Below, piece by piece: positions 8,997-18,007 of a stretch of DNA of 64,000 nt. Source of the DNA: Thiomicrorhabdus sediminis. Its GTDB lineage: Bacteria > Pseudomonadota > Gammaproteobacteria > Thiomicrospirales > Thiomicrospiraceae. The notes beneath the pieces are model-generated. The model had not been told where the DNA came from. It worked only from the letters and a program-made list of their open reading frames with translations, and ran no database searches. Every line of letters begins with the position of its first letter. The first letter of the stretch is position 1. Location: NCBI RefSeq assembly GCF_005885815.1, contig NZ_CP040602.1:1627630-1691629 (forward strand), read 5' to 3'. The position numbers and the translations under genes were made by a program.

Positions 8997-9990
8997 TATA
9001 AATTCCAGCTTTATAGTGCTTAAGATTATCGCTATTGCTAAACCATGCAATGGTCTGCTCCAAGCCGGCGCGAATATCGTATTGTGGTTCAAAACCGGTT
9101 AATTCATGAATCAGACGGTTATCACACCAAAGCCTAAAGACTTCCGAATCCTTTGGTCGTAAACGCTGTTCATCCTGAATAAACTCGACATCACTGGCCA
9201 TAATCTCTTTAATCAGTTCCAGTGTATCCTGTACTGAAATCTCGAAATTCGAACCGATATTAATGGTTTCACCGATGGTTTGTGCTGACTGGGCGATCAA
9301 CATCATCCCTCGACAGGTATCGGCAACATAGTTGAAGTCACGTGTTGGTGAAGTATCACCCAACTTGATCTGCTCCATGCCACTGGCAATTTGCGAAATA
9401 ATAGTAGGAATCACGGCTCTTGCCGATTGTCTTGGGCCATAGGTGTTAAAAGGACGCGCGATAGATACCGGCATTTCGAATGCATTGTAATAGGACATCG
9501 CCATCGCATCGGCACCGATTTTACTCGCGCTATATGGCGACTGCGGTTGCGGCGGATGATTTTCGTCGATAGGTACGTATTGCGCCGTGCCGTAGATTTC
9601 TGAAGTGGACGTATGCATAAAGCGCTCTACGCCATTTTCCAGACAGGCCTGAGCCATATTCAAAGTACCGTTAACATTGGTTTCCACATAAGAATTGGGC
9701 GCGATATAAGAATAAGGAATGGCAATTAAAGCCGCTAGATGGAAAACGGTATGACAATCCTGAGTGATTTTTTTACATAAGAAAGGGTCGCGCACATCAC
9801 CACTGACAACTTCGATTTCTGACAGTAATTCTGAGCTGTCCAGCCACCCCCAGCTATTGAAGGAATTATAAAGAGTCAGGGCACGAACCTGTGCCCCAGC
9901 CTTAACCAAAGCTTCCGTTAAATGAGAACCGATAAAACCATCTGCTCCCGTTACCAGTACCTGTTTGCCCTGCCAATAATTTGTATCCAT
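8989..9990 (-). CDS. LegB-type NAD-dependent UDP-sugar 4,6-dehydratase
   Basis: This is a 333-residue extended short-chain dehydrogenase/epimerase. The Rossmann motif is VTGADGFIGSH near residue 13, the active-site pair is in YSASK, and TSTSEIYG and RPFNTYGPRQ are typical. It should convert UDP-GlcNAc to a 4-keto-6-deoxy sugar, the first step of legionaminic acid synthesis. It is the first gene of the sugar unit; 67 bp separate it from the MltC-like gene upstream, and no clear terminator lies between, so read-through from the flagellar operon is possible. Confidence 0.87.
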   Translation of the reverse strand: MDTNYWQGKQVLVTGADGFIGSHLTEALVKAGAQVRALTLYNSFNSWGWLDSSELLSEIEVVSGDVRDPFLCKKITQDCHTVFHLAALIAIPYSYIAPNSYVETNVNGTLNMAQACLENGVERFMHTSTSEIYGTAQYVPIDENHPPQPQSPYSASKIGADAMAMSYYNAFEMPVSIARPFNTYGPRQSARAVIPTIISQIASGMEQIKLGDTSPTRDFNYVADTCRGMMLIAQSAQTIGETINIGSNFEISVQDTLELIKEIMASDVEFIQDEQRLRPKDSEVFRLWCDNRLIHELTGFEPQYDIRAGLEQTIAWFSNSDNLKHYKAGIYNV

Positions 9991-10057
9991 ACCCTTCGCT
10001 TTATCGAATAATTTTTATAGTGCTAAATTACGCCAATCGAGCTCATCAAGCAACCTC

Positions 10058-11284
10058 TTAAGCGGCTGCTTGCAGTAGTTTTTGGTATTTTTTACGCTTT
10101 GCCATCACTTTTTCAATATATTGACGGGTTTCATTGGATTCATGCTTTTGTCTCAAAATCCAATAAATACGTTCCGCCGATAATCGGTTAATTCGCGCAA
10201 CAGACTGTTCTGGCGTTTTACCGAATAATTTGAAGACGGTATTCAGGCCACCGTTATAAGAAGCCACAGCAAGCAACTCTTTTTTAGTTTTGTCTTTCAC
10301 GTCTTTAAAATACATTTGCTTTAACAGGCTTAAATAAGCGACACCGATACGAATATTATCTTTAGGGTTGAACAGTGCCTGCTCCGATGGCTGTCCCGCT
10401 TGATTATCGACGTATTTAAAGACATCTCGTCCGGCGCTGCCAGGTTTAATCTGCATTAAACCCAGCGCTTTTGAACGGCTTACCGCTCTGGGATTAAACG
10501 CGCTCTCGACTTCCATAATGGCATATACCAAATCATTATCAACAGCATATTCACGACTAAACTGCTCAACCAAATTCTGATAGGATTTCGCCTTATCGGG
10601 TAACTCAAATGTCTTTAACGGAATGGTAACAATCTGCCATTGCTCATTATTTTCAACCACCGTTTGACTAAAGTTGGCAAGCAGGTATTCGGCATATCTA
10701 TAGGCTTGTGCCGGATAGCGCACCGACTGTTGGAACTGATTTTCTATGCGCGGGTAATAATGAGGTCTTTCACGAGTGTCTATCGACTGTTTATTCAGCA
10801 AAGATTCTATTTGTTGAGGATTATGCAAAACCATCAAGCGCGATAAGGCACGCTGGACTTCATAAGAGGAATAGTGCGAGGAAAATTCGACAATCAGCTC
10901 ATTATCAAGCTCTATTAAAACCGGTAAAGGCTTTCTATTGGCGGTTACAACCTCAGTAGTAGTCGTCAATGTTTGAGAGGCATGCCCTAGAGTATTTTCT
11001 GGCAAATATGGGCTTTGGTGATTTTGCTGCGCTTTAGGCTGAGCAAACTCGCTCGAGTTAGTTAGCGCAGGCGGATCAATTTGTTGCGCTATTTTTTCTG
11101 TGCCAATAATTTGACGAATACCGCCAGAGCTTTGGGAAAAACCTTGATAAGACGATGAACTCATTCTATCTTGATGATAATTAAGGCTTAACCACTGTTG
11201 AAATGACGTCAGGTAGCCTGAGATAAATATCAATATCCCCGCCATAAACAGTAGAATCATTGTGTTTTTTAAAGATTGGTTCAC
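10058..11284 (-). CDS. MltC-like lytic transglycosylase
   Basis: This 408-residue protein has an N-terminal membrane helix (residues 8-24), a variable Ser/Gln-rich region, and a C-terminal SLT-type lysozyme-like domain. The catalytic Glu260 lies in MEVESAFNPRAVSRSKALGLMQIKP, which is close to the MltC signature. No lipobox is present, so it is probably anchored by the helix or secreted rather than a lipoprotein. It follows flgL by 54 bp and appears to be the last gene of the flgIJKL unit. Because FlgJ here lacks a wall-hydrolase domain, this enzyme is a good candidate for opening peptidoglycan for the rod, though general wall turnover is possible. Confidence 0.82.
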   Translation of the reverse strand: MNQSLKNTMILLFMAGILIFISGYLTSFQQWLSLNYHQDRMSSSSYQGFSQSSGGIRQIIGTEKIAQQIDPPALTNSSEFAQPKAQQNHQSPYLPENTLGHASQTLTTTTEVVTANRKPLPVLIELDNELIVEFSSHYSSYEVQRALSRLMVLHNPQQIESLLNKQSIDTRERPHYYPRIENQFQQSVRYPAQAYRYAEYLLANFSQTVVENNEQWQIVTIPLKTFELPDKAKSYQNLVEQFSREYAVDNDLVYAIMEVESAFNPRAVSRSKALGLMQIKPGSAGRDVFKYVDNQAGQPSEQALFNPKDNIRIGVAYLSLLKQMYFKDVKDKTKKELLAVASYNGGLNTVFKLFGKTPEQSVARINRLSAERIYWILRQKHESNETRQYIEKVMAKRKKYQKLLQAAA

Positions 11285-11338
11285 AAAAAAGCCTCCATAT
11301 AGGAGGCTATAGCAAGTCAGAGACCAAAAATATAATGA

Positions 11339-12409
11339 CTAACGCAAATAATTGAAAAGAGACATATCTTTCAATTGACTGAACACTTGTTGAGCCATCT
11401 GCAAAGCACTTTGATACTTGGTCAGATTCGATATTTCAGTCACCACATCGGTCTCTTCCAAATTGACACGATGCTCCTCAAGCGCAATTTTGAACGACTG
11501 ACCCGCGTCATACTGAGTTTCGATACGCGTCATTCGCCCACCGATTTCAGCACGAACCAGAGTCATACCGTTAATCGAGTCATTCAATTGGTCTGCAATA
11601 TCATCAAGGGTGGGTACCGCATTAACAGGATCACCGTTTTCAACAGCCATTTGAGTTAAGTCGGCTTCACCTTTCAAAACCTTACTGAAGCTGACCAAGA
11701 CATTAAGAATGTTGTTATCCACCCCTGTTGTAGGATCTATATTCGCATTATCCATATTGCGGTCGGCAGCAAATACCTTGGCACCATTATCGGTAATACG
11801 CACCCGGCTCGCATCCCCTTTATCATCAGGAGACAATTCATTATCATCATCAAAACCGATCTGCACATGACGGGCACCATACAGCGCTTGAGGTTCATAC
11901 TCCGGCGCGGTATTGGCATTCGGACTACCTATATAAGTGTAGTACCCTGGGTAATTCGGATCTTCAATGTAGGCTCTTTCAGCCAAGACCACGTTCCCGG
12001 CAAACAACTGCTCACCTTCAGAAGTCTCATAGTTCATCATATTACGCACCTGCAAAATAATCTGATCAATTTCTTCTGCGGTGGCGACTCTATCGTTTTG
12101 GTTGTAAGTTCCGTTCAACATCTGAATGGACAGTTCACGCGCACGTTGCAACGATTCAACGGTATTGGAAATCGATGTTTCTTCCAAAACCAGTTGAGCT
12201 TGAGCAAATTCACCATTACGAGCATTCTGCTCGATAATACTGATGGTACGTTTAATACTGTGTGCCTGGTTCATCGCTACCGGATCATCACTCGGCACAT
12301 TGATTCTTTTACCTGTACTCAACTTCAACTGAGAGTCAAGAATCGCTTCTTGATGCTTCTGAATCGAGTTAATTCCCTGATTATGGAATAAGTTGGTAGA
12401 AATTCTCAT
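11339..12409 (-). CDS. flgL: Flagellar hook-filament junction protein FlgL
   Basis: This 356-residue protein has the flagellin-like N-terminal helix (MRISTNLFHNQ, LKLSTGKRINVPSDDPVAMNQA) and the matching C-terminal helix (VTEISNLTKYQSALQMAQQVFSQL). FlgL (HAP3) forms the outer junction layer between hook and filament and is exported by the flagellar type III system. It follows flgK by 4 bp. The middle part is variable, as usual. Confidence 0.93.
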   Translation of the reverse strand: MRISTNLFHNQGINSIQKHQEAILDSQLKLSTGKRINVPSDDPVAMNQAHSIKRTISIIEQNARNGEFAQAQLVLEETSISNTVESLQRARELSIQMLNGTYNQNDRVATAEEIDQIILQVRNMMNYETSEGEQLFAGNVVLAERAYIEDPNYPGYYTYIGSPNANTAPEYEPQALYGARHVQIGFDDDNELSPDDKGDASRVRITDNGAKVFAADRNMDNANIDPTTGVDNNILNVLVSFSKVLKGEADLTQMAVENGDPVNAVPTLDDIADQLNDSINGMTLVRAEIGGRMTRIETQYDAGQSFKIALEEHRVNLEETDVVTEISNLTKYQSALQMAQQVFSQLKDMSLFNYLR

Positions 12410-12413
12410 ATTC

Positions 12414-14273
12414 TTATCCTCGTGTTAAACCGATCAGGGTTTGGAATATCTGCTGATAGGTTGCAATAATTTGTGCCGAGGCTTCATAGGCTTGCTGATA
12501 GCGTACCAAATTTGAAGCCTCTTCATCCAAACTCACCCCGGAAATTGATTCTCTTTGTTGCATTACCTGAGCATGAACATTAGTCTGAGCCTGTAACTGA
12601 ATATCTGTACTTCTGACAAAGGTACCCACATTGGTTGCCATTTGTGAATACCCCCCCATCAAGCTTTCCGATGGCACACCATTACTATTGGAGAACATGA
12701 TTTTTTTACTTTGCAAAGACGCCATATTGGCAACGTTTACGTTATCCCCTTCTGCCGCAGCATCTGGAACTTCATCATCAAGTCCGGCAACGCCAGTATC
12801 AACAGGAGACTGTCCTCGTGTGGCAAGGCCATCCGGGTTTTCGATCACACTTTTGAACTGAGTCAAAATCTGTTGATGAGGCTTAATAATAAATGTATCG
12901 CCAGCAGTGTAAGCACCGCCATCGGCTTCAAAGTTGAGACCATCAATCGTCACCGAACCAGCCGGCGCGTTTGGCAAGGAGCCTAAAAGTGTTGTCTTGC
13001 CTCGTTCGTAAATATCAAATGATGATGTCGTCGAGTTATACTTCATCTCATACTCTCTAGGCTCCATCTCACCGATAGTCGCAAGAGCAATATCCAAGTC
13101 GGCTTTCTTATCACCATAGGTAGCCGGTTCATTGGCTGCGGTATATGGAGGCAAGTTGGCATCGGTATAGGAATACGGAGGCGCTGCAGCATCCGTACTT
13201 AGGCCTGTCGGTCTAAACGTTACGGTTATACCGTTAGAAGAACTTGGGTCGTTGTTGATACTTGCGATAGAGTTGGCAATCATGGGTTCAAACACGCTCT
13301 GCCCATGATTACCATCAGCATCATAACCCTGATAATGCTGCCAGTTAATCGCCGCAGTCATTGAGTTAAGCATAATACCCAAGTCTTTCTGTGCTTTATC
13401 GAGCATGTCGCTACGGAATTCTAATACGCCACCTAACTGACCACCGTTAATAAAATCGGAGGCTTGTATACGTTGATCACCAATCGACATATAAACTTCA
13501 GTCCGATTTTCCGAAGCAAATTCACTCTGCCCCGATTCGAGGTGATTAACGTAATTCCCATTGATCAAGGGTAAACGTCCATTACCGGCATATAAGCTTA
13601 AACGTCCTTCTTCATTGTAATAAGCTTTAACATCAATATATTGACTAATTTCCAAGACCGCTTGATCACGCTGGTCAAGCAAATCATTTGGTGGATTACT
13701 GGTATTGTTATAGGAATACTCAACCTGTTGGTTCAACTCTCTAATATGATCCAGACGCGAGTTGATCTCGGTGGTAATATCTTCAATCTGTTCATTAGTT
13801 TGTTGTTGGATGTCGCTTAAGATATTGGTCAAGTTACCGATATGACTATCAAGATTGCCGGCTTCATCCACCACCATTTGACGGCTGGTTGCAGAAGTCG
13901 GGTTATCCGCAAGGTTCTGTAAAGAGTCGAAGAAGCGCTGCAGGAATTGCTGAACCCCCTCATCGTTACTCGCGATAATGCCTTCCACTTCACTGGCCAG
14001 GCCTAATTGAGCCTCGTATTTTTCGACACCGTTATTGGTATGGTAAAGCTGCTCTTGAATATACTGAGCATAGGAGCGCTGCACACTTTCGACCATGACA
14101 CCAGAACCTTGATAGCTGCCCGCTGCCACCAATGTAGGCGCCCCACTAGCAAACTCAACGCGCTGGCGGGAATAACCCTCGGTTCCAACATTAGCCACGT
14201 TATGACTGGTGACTTCCAACGCTTTTTTGTATGCGTTGGTTGATAAAGTGGCGATCGTTAACATATCAGCCAT
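12414..14273 (-). CDS. flgK: Flagellar hook-associated protein FlgK (HAP1)
   Basis: This 619-residue protein has the rod/hook N-terminal signature (ATLSTNAYKKALEVTSHNVANVGTEGYSRQ) and the C-terminal helix (EASNLVRYQQAYEASAQIIATYQQIFQTL) shared by FlgK proteins. It forms the first junction layer on the hook. Length is within the usual range. It lies between flgJ and flgL in the flgIJKL unit. Confidence 0.94.
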   Translation of the reverse strand: MADMLTIATLSTNAYKKALEVTSHNVANVGTEGYSRQRVEFASGAPTLVAAGSYQGSGVMVESVQRSYAQYIQEQLYHTNNGVEKYEAQLGLASEVEGIIASNDEGVQQFLQRFFDSLQNLADNPTSATSRQMVVDEAGNLDSHIGNLTNILSDIQQQTNEQIEDITTEINSRLDHIRELNQQVEYSYNNTSNPPNDLLDQRDQAVLEISQYIDVKAYYNEEGRLSLYAGNGRLPLINGNYVNHLESGQSEFASENRTEVYMSIGDQRIQASDFINGGQLGGVLEFRSDMLDKAQKDLGIMLNSMTAAINWQHYQGYDADGNHGQSVFEPMIANSIASINNDPSSSNGITVTFRPTGLSTDAAAPPYSYTDANLPPYTAANEPATYGDKKADLDIALATIGEMEPREYEMKYNSTTSSFDIYERGKTTLLGSLPNAPAGSVTIDGLNFEADGGAYTAGDTFIIKPHQQILTQFKSVIENPDGLATRGQSPVDTGVAGLDDEVPDAAAEGDNVNVANMASLQSKKIMFSNSNGVPSESLMGGYSQMATNVGTFVRSTDIQLQAQTNVHAQVMQQRESISGVSLDEEASNLVRYQQAYEASAQIIATYQQIFQTLIGLTRG

Positions 14274-14321
14274 AGAAATTTCCTCATTCTGGTCAGAATA
14301 ACAACTTGCGCTTCTTGAACA

Positions 14322-14804
14322 TTACCGAATTGCTTTTAAAGCCAGTACCGATTCTGTGCTCGGTATTTTATCCTTTTCTGCCGCTAACTTAATGTCAACC
14401 GGAGCTGTCGGATTTTCCTTATGCGTCGCTTTATTATCTACAATATTTTTATTTTCTAGATTGGTAATGCTTGGCGCGAGCTGCTCAACTATCTTATCGG
14501 CAAAACCGAGAGTTCCTTTAGCCGCCAGATCTTGCGCCAACTGTTTGTCGTGCCAATCTTTATAAAAATCACCTTGATTACCGTCGAGCCAACCATCATC
14601 CAAACTGACTTTACGTGACTCTTTGAACACCTGCTCAACAAACAGGGCTTCAAATTGTTGAGCCACCGGCATCAAAGCCGATTTCTGGTCTTCTCGCGCT
14701 TGCTGCTTCAATTTGTCCAAGCCTTGGATATTGACATAGTTTTGCGCTTCCGAATTAGCTGTTTGACCAACCATCGGCGATTTAAGAGCATCCATATTCA
14801 TCAT
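14322..14804 (-). CDS. flgJ: Rod-binding protein FlgJ, single-domain form
   Basis: The 160-residue protein carries only the rod-binding FlgJ N-terminal domain (AQQFEALFVEQVFKESRK, DWHDKQLAQDLAAKGTLGFADKIVEQL). The C-terminal glucosaminidase found in enterobacterial and Vibrio FlgJ (about 310 residues) is absent. The frame ends cleanly and flgK follows 48 bp later, so there is no sign of a broken second domain. The role is rod cap/scaffold. Wall opening must come from a separate enzyme, with the MltC-like product at the end of the operon as candidate. Confidence 0.88.
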   Translation of the reverse strand: MMNMDALKSPMVGQTANSEAQNYVNIQGLDKLKQQAREDQKSALMPVAQQFEALFVEQVFKESRKVSLDDGWLDGNQGDFYKDWHDKQLAQDLAAKGTLGFADKIVEQLAPSITNLENKNIVDNKATHKENPTAPVDIKLAAEKDKIPSTESVLALKAIR

Positions 14805-14819
14805 TCTACTCCTAAAAAC

Positions 14820-15920
14820 CTAGATAATCATCAAGTCTGCTTTTAAGGCGCCCGCTTGCTTCAAGGCTTCCAAAATCGCGACCAGATCCCCCGGAGCCAC
14901 GCCTACTTTATTGACCGCTTGGACAATATCATTCAAAGAAACGCCTTCCGGAAATTTAAACATACGCCCATCACCTTGCTGACTGACATCAAATGCCGTC
15001 TCAGGAGTCACCGCGGTTTGCCCTCCGGCCAGGGCACCCGGCTGACTGACATTCAATGCTTCGGTGATTTTTACCGACAAGCCGCCATGAGTGACCGCCG
15101 CGGGGCTGACGCGAACATTCTGGCCAATAACCACAGTACCGGTTCTTGAATTGACAATAATTTTGGCCGCGCTTTCTCCCGGCTGGACATCAATATTTTC
15201 CAGAATTGACAAGAAAGCAACGCGCTGGTTTGGTAGACGAGGCGCCATCACCTCTACCGTCTCGGCATCCAAAGCGGTTGCCGTACCGGCACCTAACTTA
15301 TCATTAATCGCATTAACCAGATTGGTCGCGGTAGTGAAGTCGGCATCTTTTAAATTCAATGAAATCGTATTGCCCAACTCAAAACCGGTCTTTACAGTTC
15401 TTTCCACCATCCCACCGTCAGGAATGCGACCAACACTCGGCACATTGATAGTAATCCTTGAGCCGTCTGCCCCACTGGCATCCAGACCACCTACGACCAA
15501 ATTCCCCTGGGCCAGGGCATACACATTGCCGTCTACCGCTTTCAAAGGGGTTAACAGCAAAGTCCCACCGCGCAAGCTTTTGGCATTACCCAAGGATGAA
15601 ACCGTGACATCAATTTTTTGCCCTGATTTCGAAAAAGCCGGCAATTCGGCATGAACCGCGACAGCGGCAATATTTTTTGAATTGGTTTTGACACCGGCAG
15701 GGACTTTGATACCGAACTTATTCAGCATACTCAGCAAACTTTGTTCGGCAAAAGGTGTTTTATCACCCGAACCGTTCAAACCTACGACCAAACCATAACC
15801 GACCAGCTGGTTGGAACGCACCCCTCCAACTTCGGCGATATCTTTGACACGCTCGGCTTGAGCAAATGTCGTAACGGTCAACATCACTGTCAAAACTATG
15901 GCATTTTTTAACAGATTCAT
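14820..15920 (-). CDS. flgI: Flagellar P-ring protein FlgI
   Basis: This 366-residue protein has a signal peptide ([20 protein letters not shown]) followed by the P-ring core ([30 protein letters not shown]). It forms the periplasmic ring around the rod in peptidoglycan. It is the first gene of the flgIJKL unit and lies 171 bp downstream of a sigma-54 promoter (16091-16106). Confidence 0.95.
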   Translation of the reverse strand: MNLLKNAIVLTVMLTVTTFAQAERVKDIAEVGGVRSNQLVGYGLVVGLNGSGDKTPFAEQSLLSMLNKFGIKVPAGVKTNSKNIAAVAVHAELPAFSKSGQKIDVTVSSLGNAKSLRGGTLLLTPLKAVDGNVYALAQGNLVVGGLDASGADGSRITINVPSVGRIPDGGMVERTVKTGFELGNTISLNLKDADFTTATNLVNAINDKLGAGTATALDAETVEVMAPRLPNQRVAFLSILENIDVQPGESAAKIIVNSRTGTVVIGQNVRVSPAAVTHGGLSVKITEALNVSQPGALAGGQTAVTPETAFDVSQQGDGRMFKFPEGVSLNDIVQAVNKVGVAPGDLVAILEALKQAGALKADLMII

Positions 15921-16090
15921 AATCTTCCCCTGCCTATTAGGCTACTTCAAATCGCTAACGTCATTTTTCAATACAATATAAGCGAATGATTTATTAGCAT
16001 TTTTCTGTTTCTGGTAAATATATTTTTTAATTTTATGTGTACAGCGAATTAGACAATTCAAAAGGCTAAACCACTATCATCAATAGATTA

Positions 16091-16106
16091 AGCATAGCTT
16101 ATGCCA
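16091..16106 (-). promoter_or_regulatory. Sigma-54 promoter of the flgI unit
   Basis: Read on the minus strand the site is TGGCATAAGCTATGCT. GG and GC are separated by exactly 10 bases, as needed for RpoN (consensus TGGCAC-N5-TTGCA). It points at flgI, about 170 bp away. Flagellar sigma-54 promoters of this type are usually activated by FlrC/FleR. Confidence 0.7.
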
Positions 16107-16111
16107 TTTGT

Positions 16112-16138
16112 TAAAGTTATTGAAAAAATGGCCGATAA
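16112..16138 (+). promoter_or_regulatory. Sigma-28 (FliA) promoter pointing away from flgI
   Basis: The sequence TAAAGTTA, 11 bases, then GCCGATAA matches the FliA consensus (TAAAGTTT-N11-GCCGATAA) at 15 of 16 positions with the right spacing. It lies on the plus strand, 6 bp from the oppositely directed sigma-54 site, and would transcribe 16146 onward, toward the 3' end of flgH. Confidence 0.65.
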
Positions 16139-16173
16139 AATTGGGTTAACGCCATTTTAGAAATAGAGCCTTA

Positions 16174-16308
16174 ATGAAAAAGGGCAAGGCACCAAGAAAG
16201 AAAAAAGATGTGTCATCGAAAATAAAAAACCGACCTGTAAAAAGGAGATTTAAAAACAGGTCGGTAAAACAAGTTTGTCACATCATCAATATGCACTTGC
16301 GAACATAA
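16174..16308 (+). CDS. Possible small basic protein (44 residues)
   Basis: This short frame starts at ATG 16174, about 30 bp after the start predicted for the sigma-28 promoter, and ends with TAA at 16306-16308. The product is very rich in Lys and Arg (about 40 percent), with the pattern MKKGKAPRKKKD at its start, and has one Cys and two His. I recognise no family. The ribosome site is weak. The hairpin arms at 16229-16265 lie inside it, so the same DNA also ends flgH transcription on the other strand. It could be a real small protein or a chance frame in a non-coding transcript. Confidence 0.3.
   Translation: MKKGKAPRKKKDVSSKIKNRPVKRRFKNRSVKQVCHIINMHLRT
16224..16265 (-). terminator. Terminator behind flgH
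   Basis: On the minus strand ACCGACCTGT and ACAGGTCGGT form a perfect 10 bp stem, followed by six T. It lies about 130 bp beyond the flgH stop. On the plus strand no T run follows, so it should act in one direction only. Confidence 0.75.
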
Positions 16309-16391
16309 ATGACGGACTTTTCATCAACTTGGCTATTTTATCCAAGTCTTAGAAATAAGCCAAGCAAATCAATAATATGTATCAAACACTA

Positions 16392-17114
16392 TTACAGCGG
16401 CCAATACTTTGACAACCACTCGGTCCCGAATCCGGCACGAGCCGTATCACCGGCAATCCCTACATCTTTATAAACGAGACGCACATCCGCCACCTTAGAA
16501 GAAGCAATGGTATTATCCGGCTGAATATCTTCCGGACGAATAATGCCGGCAAACTGCACCACCTCATCACCATCATGAATGGTGATCCACTTCTCACCAC
16601 GGATAACGAGATTACCATTAGGAATGACTTCGACTACTGTTACCGCAATCGCACCGCTCAAGCTGGAGTTCTGCTTAACATCACTCTTACCGGAGAAAGA
16701 GCCTTCCGAACCATAACCAAATCCGAGCCCACTCACCGGAGCGGTAACCGCCTTAACCGCATCACCAACAATATTATTCGGCGTATTTACCGAAAACGGA
16801 GTGGTAATACCGTAATCCTGACTATTGGATTTATCATATTTGGCTTCATCTTTTTTATTGGCCGACATATTCTCACTCAACTGAATGGTGATAATGTCGC
16901 CAACGCGGTGTGCTCTCACATCATTAAAAAGATTCATCGCTCCGGGTTGATACAAAGAGCCATTATTTGGCTGCTCAGTTTGTGGGATATTTAATGGATA
17001 ATTCGGCGCATAACTAATATGCTGCAAGCGCTCGGGAGTTGACGAACACCCGGCTAAACCGGCGATACCAGCTAAAACAGCTAGACTGCTCAATGTTTTT
17101 ATTATTTTTTTCAT
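16392..17114 (-). CDS. flgH: Flagellar L-ring lipoprotein FlgH
   Basis: This 240-residue lipoprotein has a signal peptide ending in the lipobox LAGC (Cys23), then the FlgH core (GSLYQPGAMNLFNDVRAHRVGDIITIQLSENM, GNLVIRGEKWITI). It forms the outer-membrane ring of the basal body. It is the last gene of flgFGH, 90 bp after flgG, and is followed by a terminator. Confidence 0.95.
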   Translation of the reverse strand: MKKIIKTLSSLAVLAGIAGLAGCSSTPERLQHISYAPNYPLNIPQTEQPNNGSLYQPGAMNLFNDVRAHRVGDIITIQLSENMSANKKDEAKYDKSNSQDYGITTPFSVNTPNNIVGDAVKAVTAPVSGLGFGYGSEGSFSGKSDVKQNSSLSGAIAVTVVEVIPNGNLVIRGEKWITIHDGDEVVQFAGIIRPEDIQPDNTIASSKVADVRLVYKDVGIAGDTARAGFGTEWLSKYWPL

Positions 17115-17204
17115 CTCGATTCCCCTGTTTCCAGCTTTTCACTTAAGATGAAAAGCGGCACTCAAGTCTTATATTCAACGGGTCTAAATCAGCACAGCGT
17201 TAAA

Positions 17205-17996
17205 TTAAGTATTGTTATTCAGGTACTGCATCATACCGTCAGCGGCGGAGATGGCTTTTGAATTCATCTCATAAGTACGCTGTGCCTCAATCATACCGAT
17301 GAGTTCTTCTACCGTATTCACGTTAGACGCTTCCAAAGCCCCCTGCTGAATGGCTCCGGCTTCGGCGGTTTGCGGATTATTGATATTCGGCACACCGCTG
17401 GCAGTGGTTTCGGCAAAGAAGTTATGGCCAAGGTTTTCCAAACCGGCCGGGTTAATAAAGCTAGCCAATTCAATCTGCCCTACCTGGTTTTGTTCAATAA
17501 CACCGGGCTGAGATACCGATACCACACCATCACGTGAAATAGACACTTCTGTAGCATCCTGAGGAATATTAATATTCGGCTCTAATAAATAACCCGATGA
17601 AGTCACCACATCCCCGTTCTGGTTAACTTGAAAGGAACCATCACGGGTATACATCAAGTTACCGTCCTGATCTAGAACCTGGAAAAAACCTTTACCTTCA
17701 ACCGCCAAGTCGAGTTGATTATCGGTAATCATCAGATTCCCTTGAGTATGAATTTTTTGCACACCAATCGCTTTAACACCGGTACCCAGTTGCAAACCTG
17801 AAGGCAAGGTATTAACTTCATCCTGCGACGCTTGAGCCCCCGGCTGGCGGACATTCTGATACAACAAATCATCAAACTCTGCACGCCCGGTCTTATAACC
17901 GTAAGTATTGGCGTTGGCCAAGTTATTGGAGATAGCGGCTAAACGAAACTGTTGAGCCTCTAAACCGGTTTTTGCTACATATAAAGCTCTATTCAT
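17205..17996 (-). CDS. flgG: Distal rod protein FlgG
   Basis: This 263-residue protein has the rod signature ALYVAKTGLEAQQFRLAAISNNLANANTYG and the C-terminal EASNVNTVEELIGMIEAQRTYEMNSKAI. These coiled-coil ends are shared by axial flagellar proteins, and the length is standard for FlgG. It lies 11 bp after flgF. Confidence 0.95.
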   Translation of the reverse strand: MNRALYVAKTGLEAQQFRLAAISNNLANANTYGYKTGRAEFDDLLYQNVRQPGAQASQDEVNTLPSGLQLGTGVKAIGVQKIHTQGNLMITDNQLDLAVEGKGFFQVLDQDGNLMYTRDGSFQVNQNGDVVTSSGYLLEPNINIPQDATEVSISRDGVVSVSQPGVIEQNQVGQIELASFINPAGLENLGHNFFAETTASGVPNINNPQTAEAGAIQQGALEASNVNTVEELIGMIEAQRTYEMNSKAISAADGMMQYLNNNT

Positions 17997-18007
17997 CAGT
18001 CACTCCT

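Larger units (their letters stand above)
15921..16391. other. Intergenic control region between flgH and flgI
   Basis: This 471 bp stretch contains the sigma-54 promoter for flgI, a divergent sigma-28-like promoter, a small plus-strand basic ORF, the minus-strand terminator behind flgH, and a second hairpin at 16328-16364. No other gene is visible. Confidence 0.7.

Noticed and set aside
9991-10057. Sigma-54 promoter before the legB-like gene
   Set aside because: TGGCGTAATTTAGC has only 9 bases between GG and GC, one fewer than RpoN needs.
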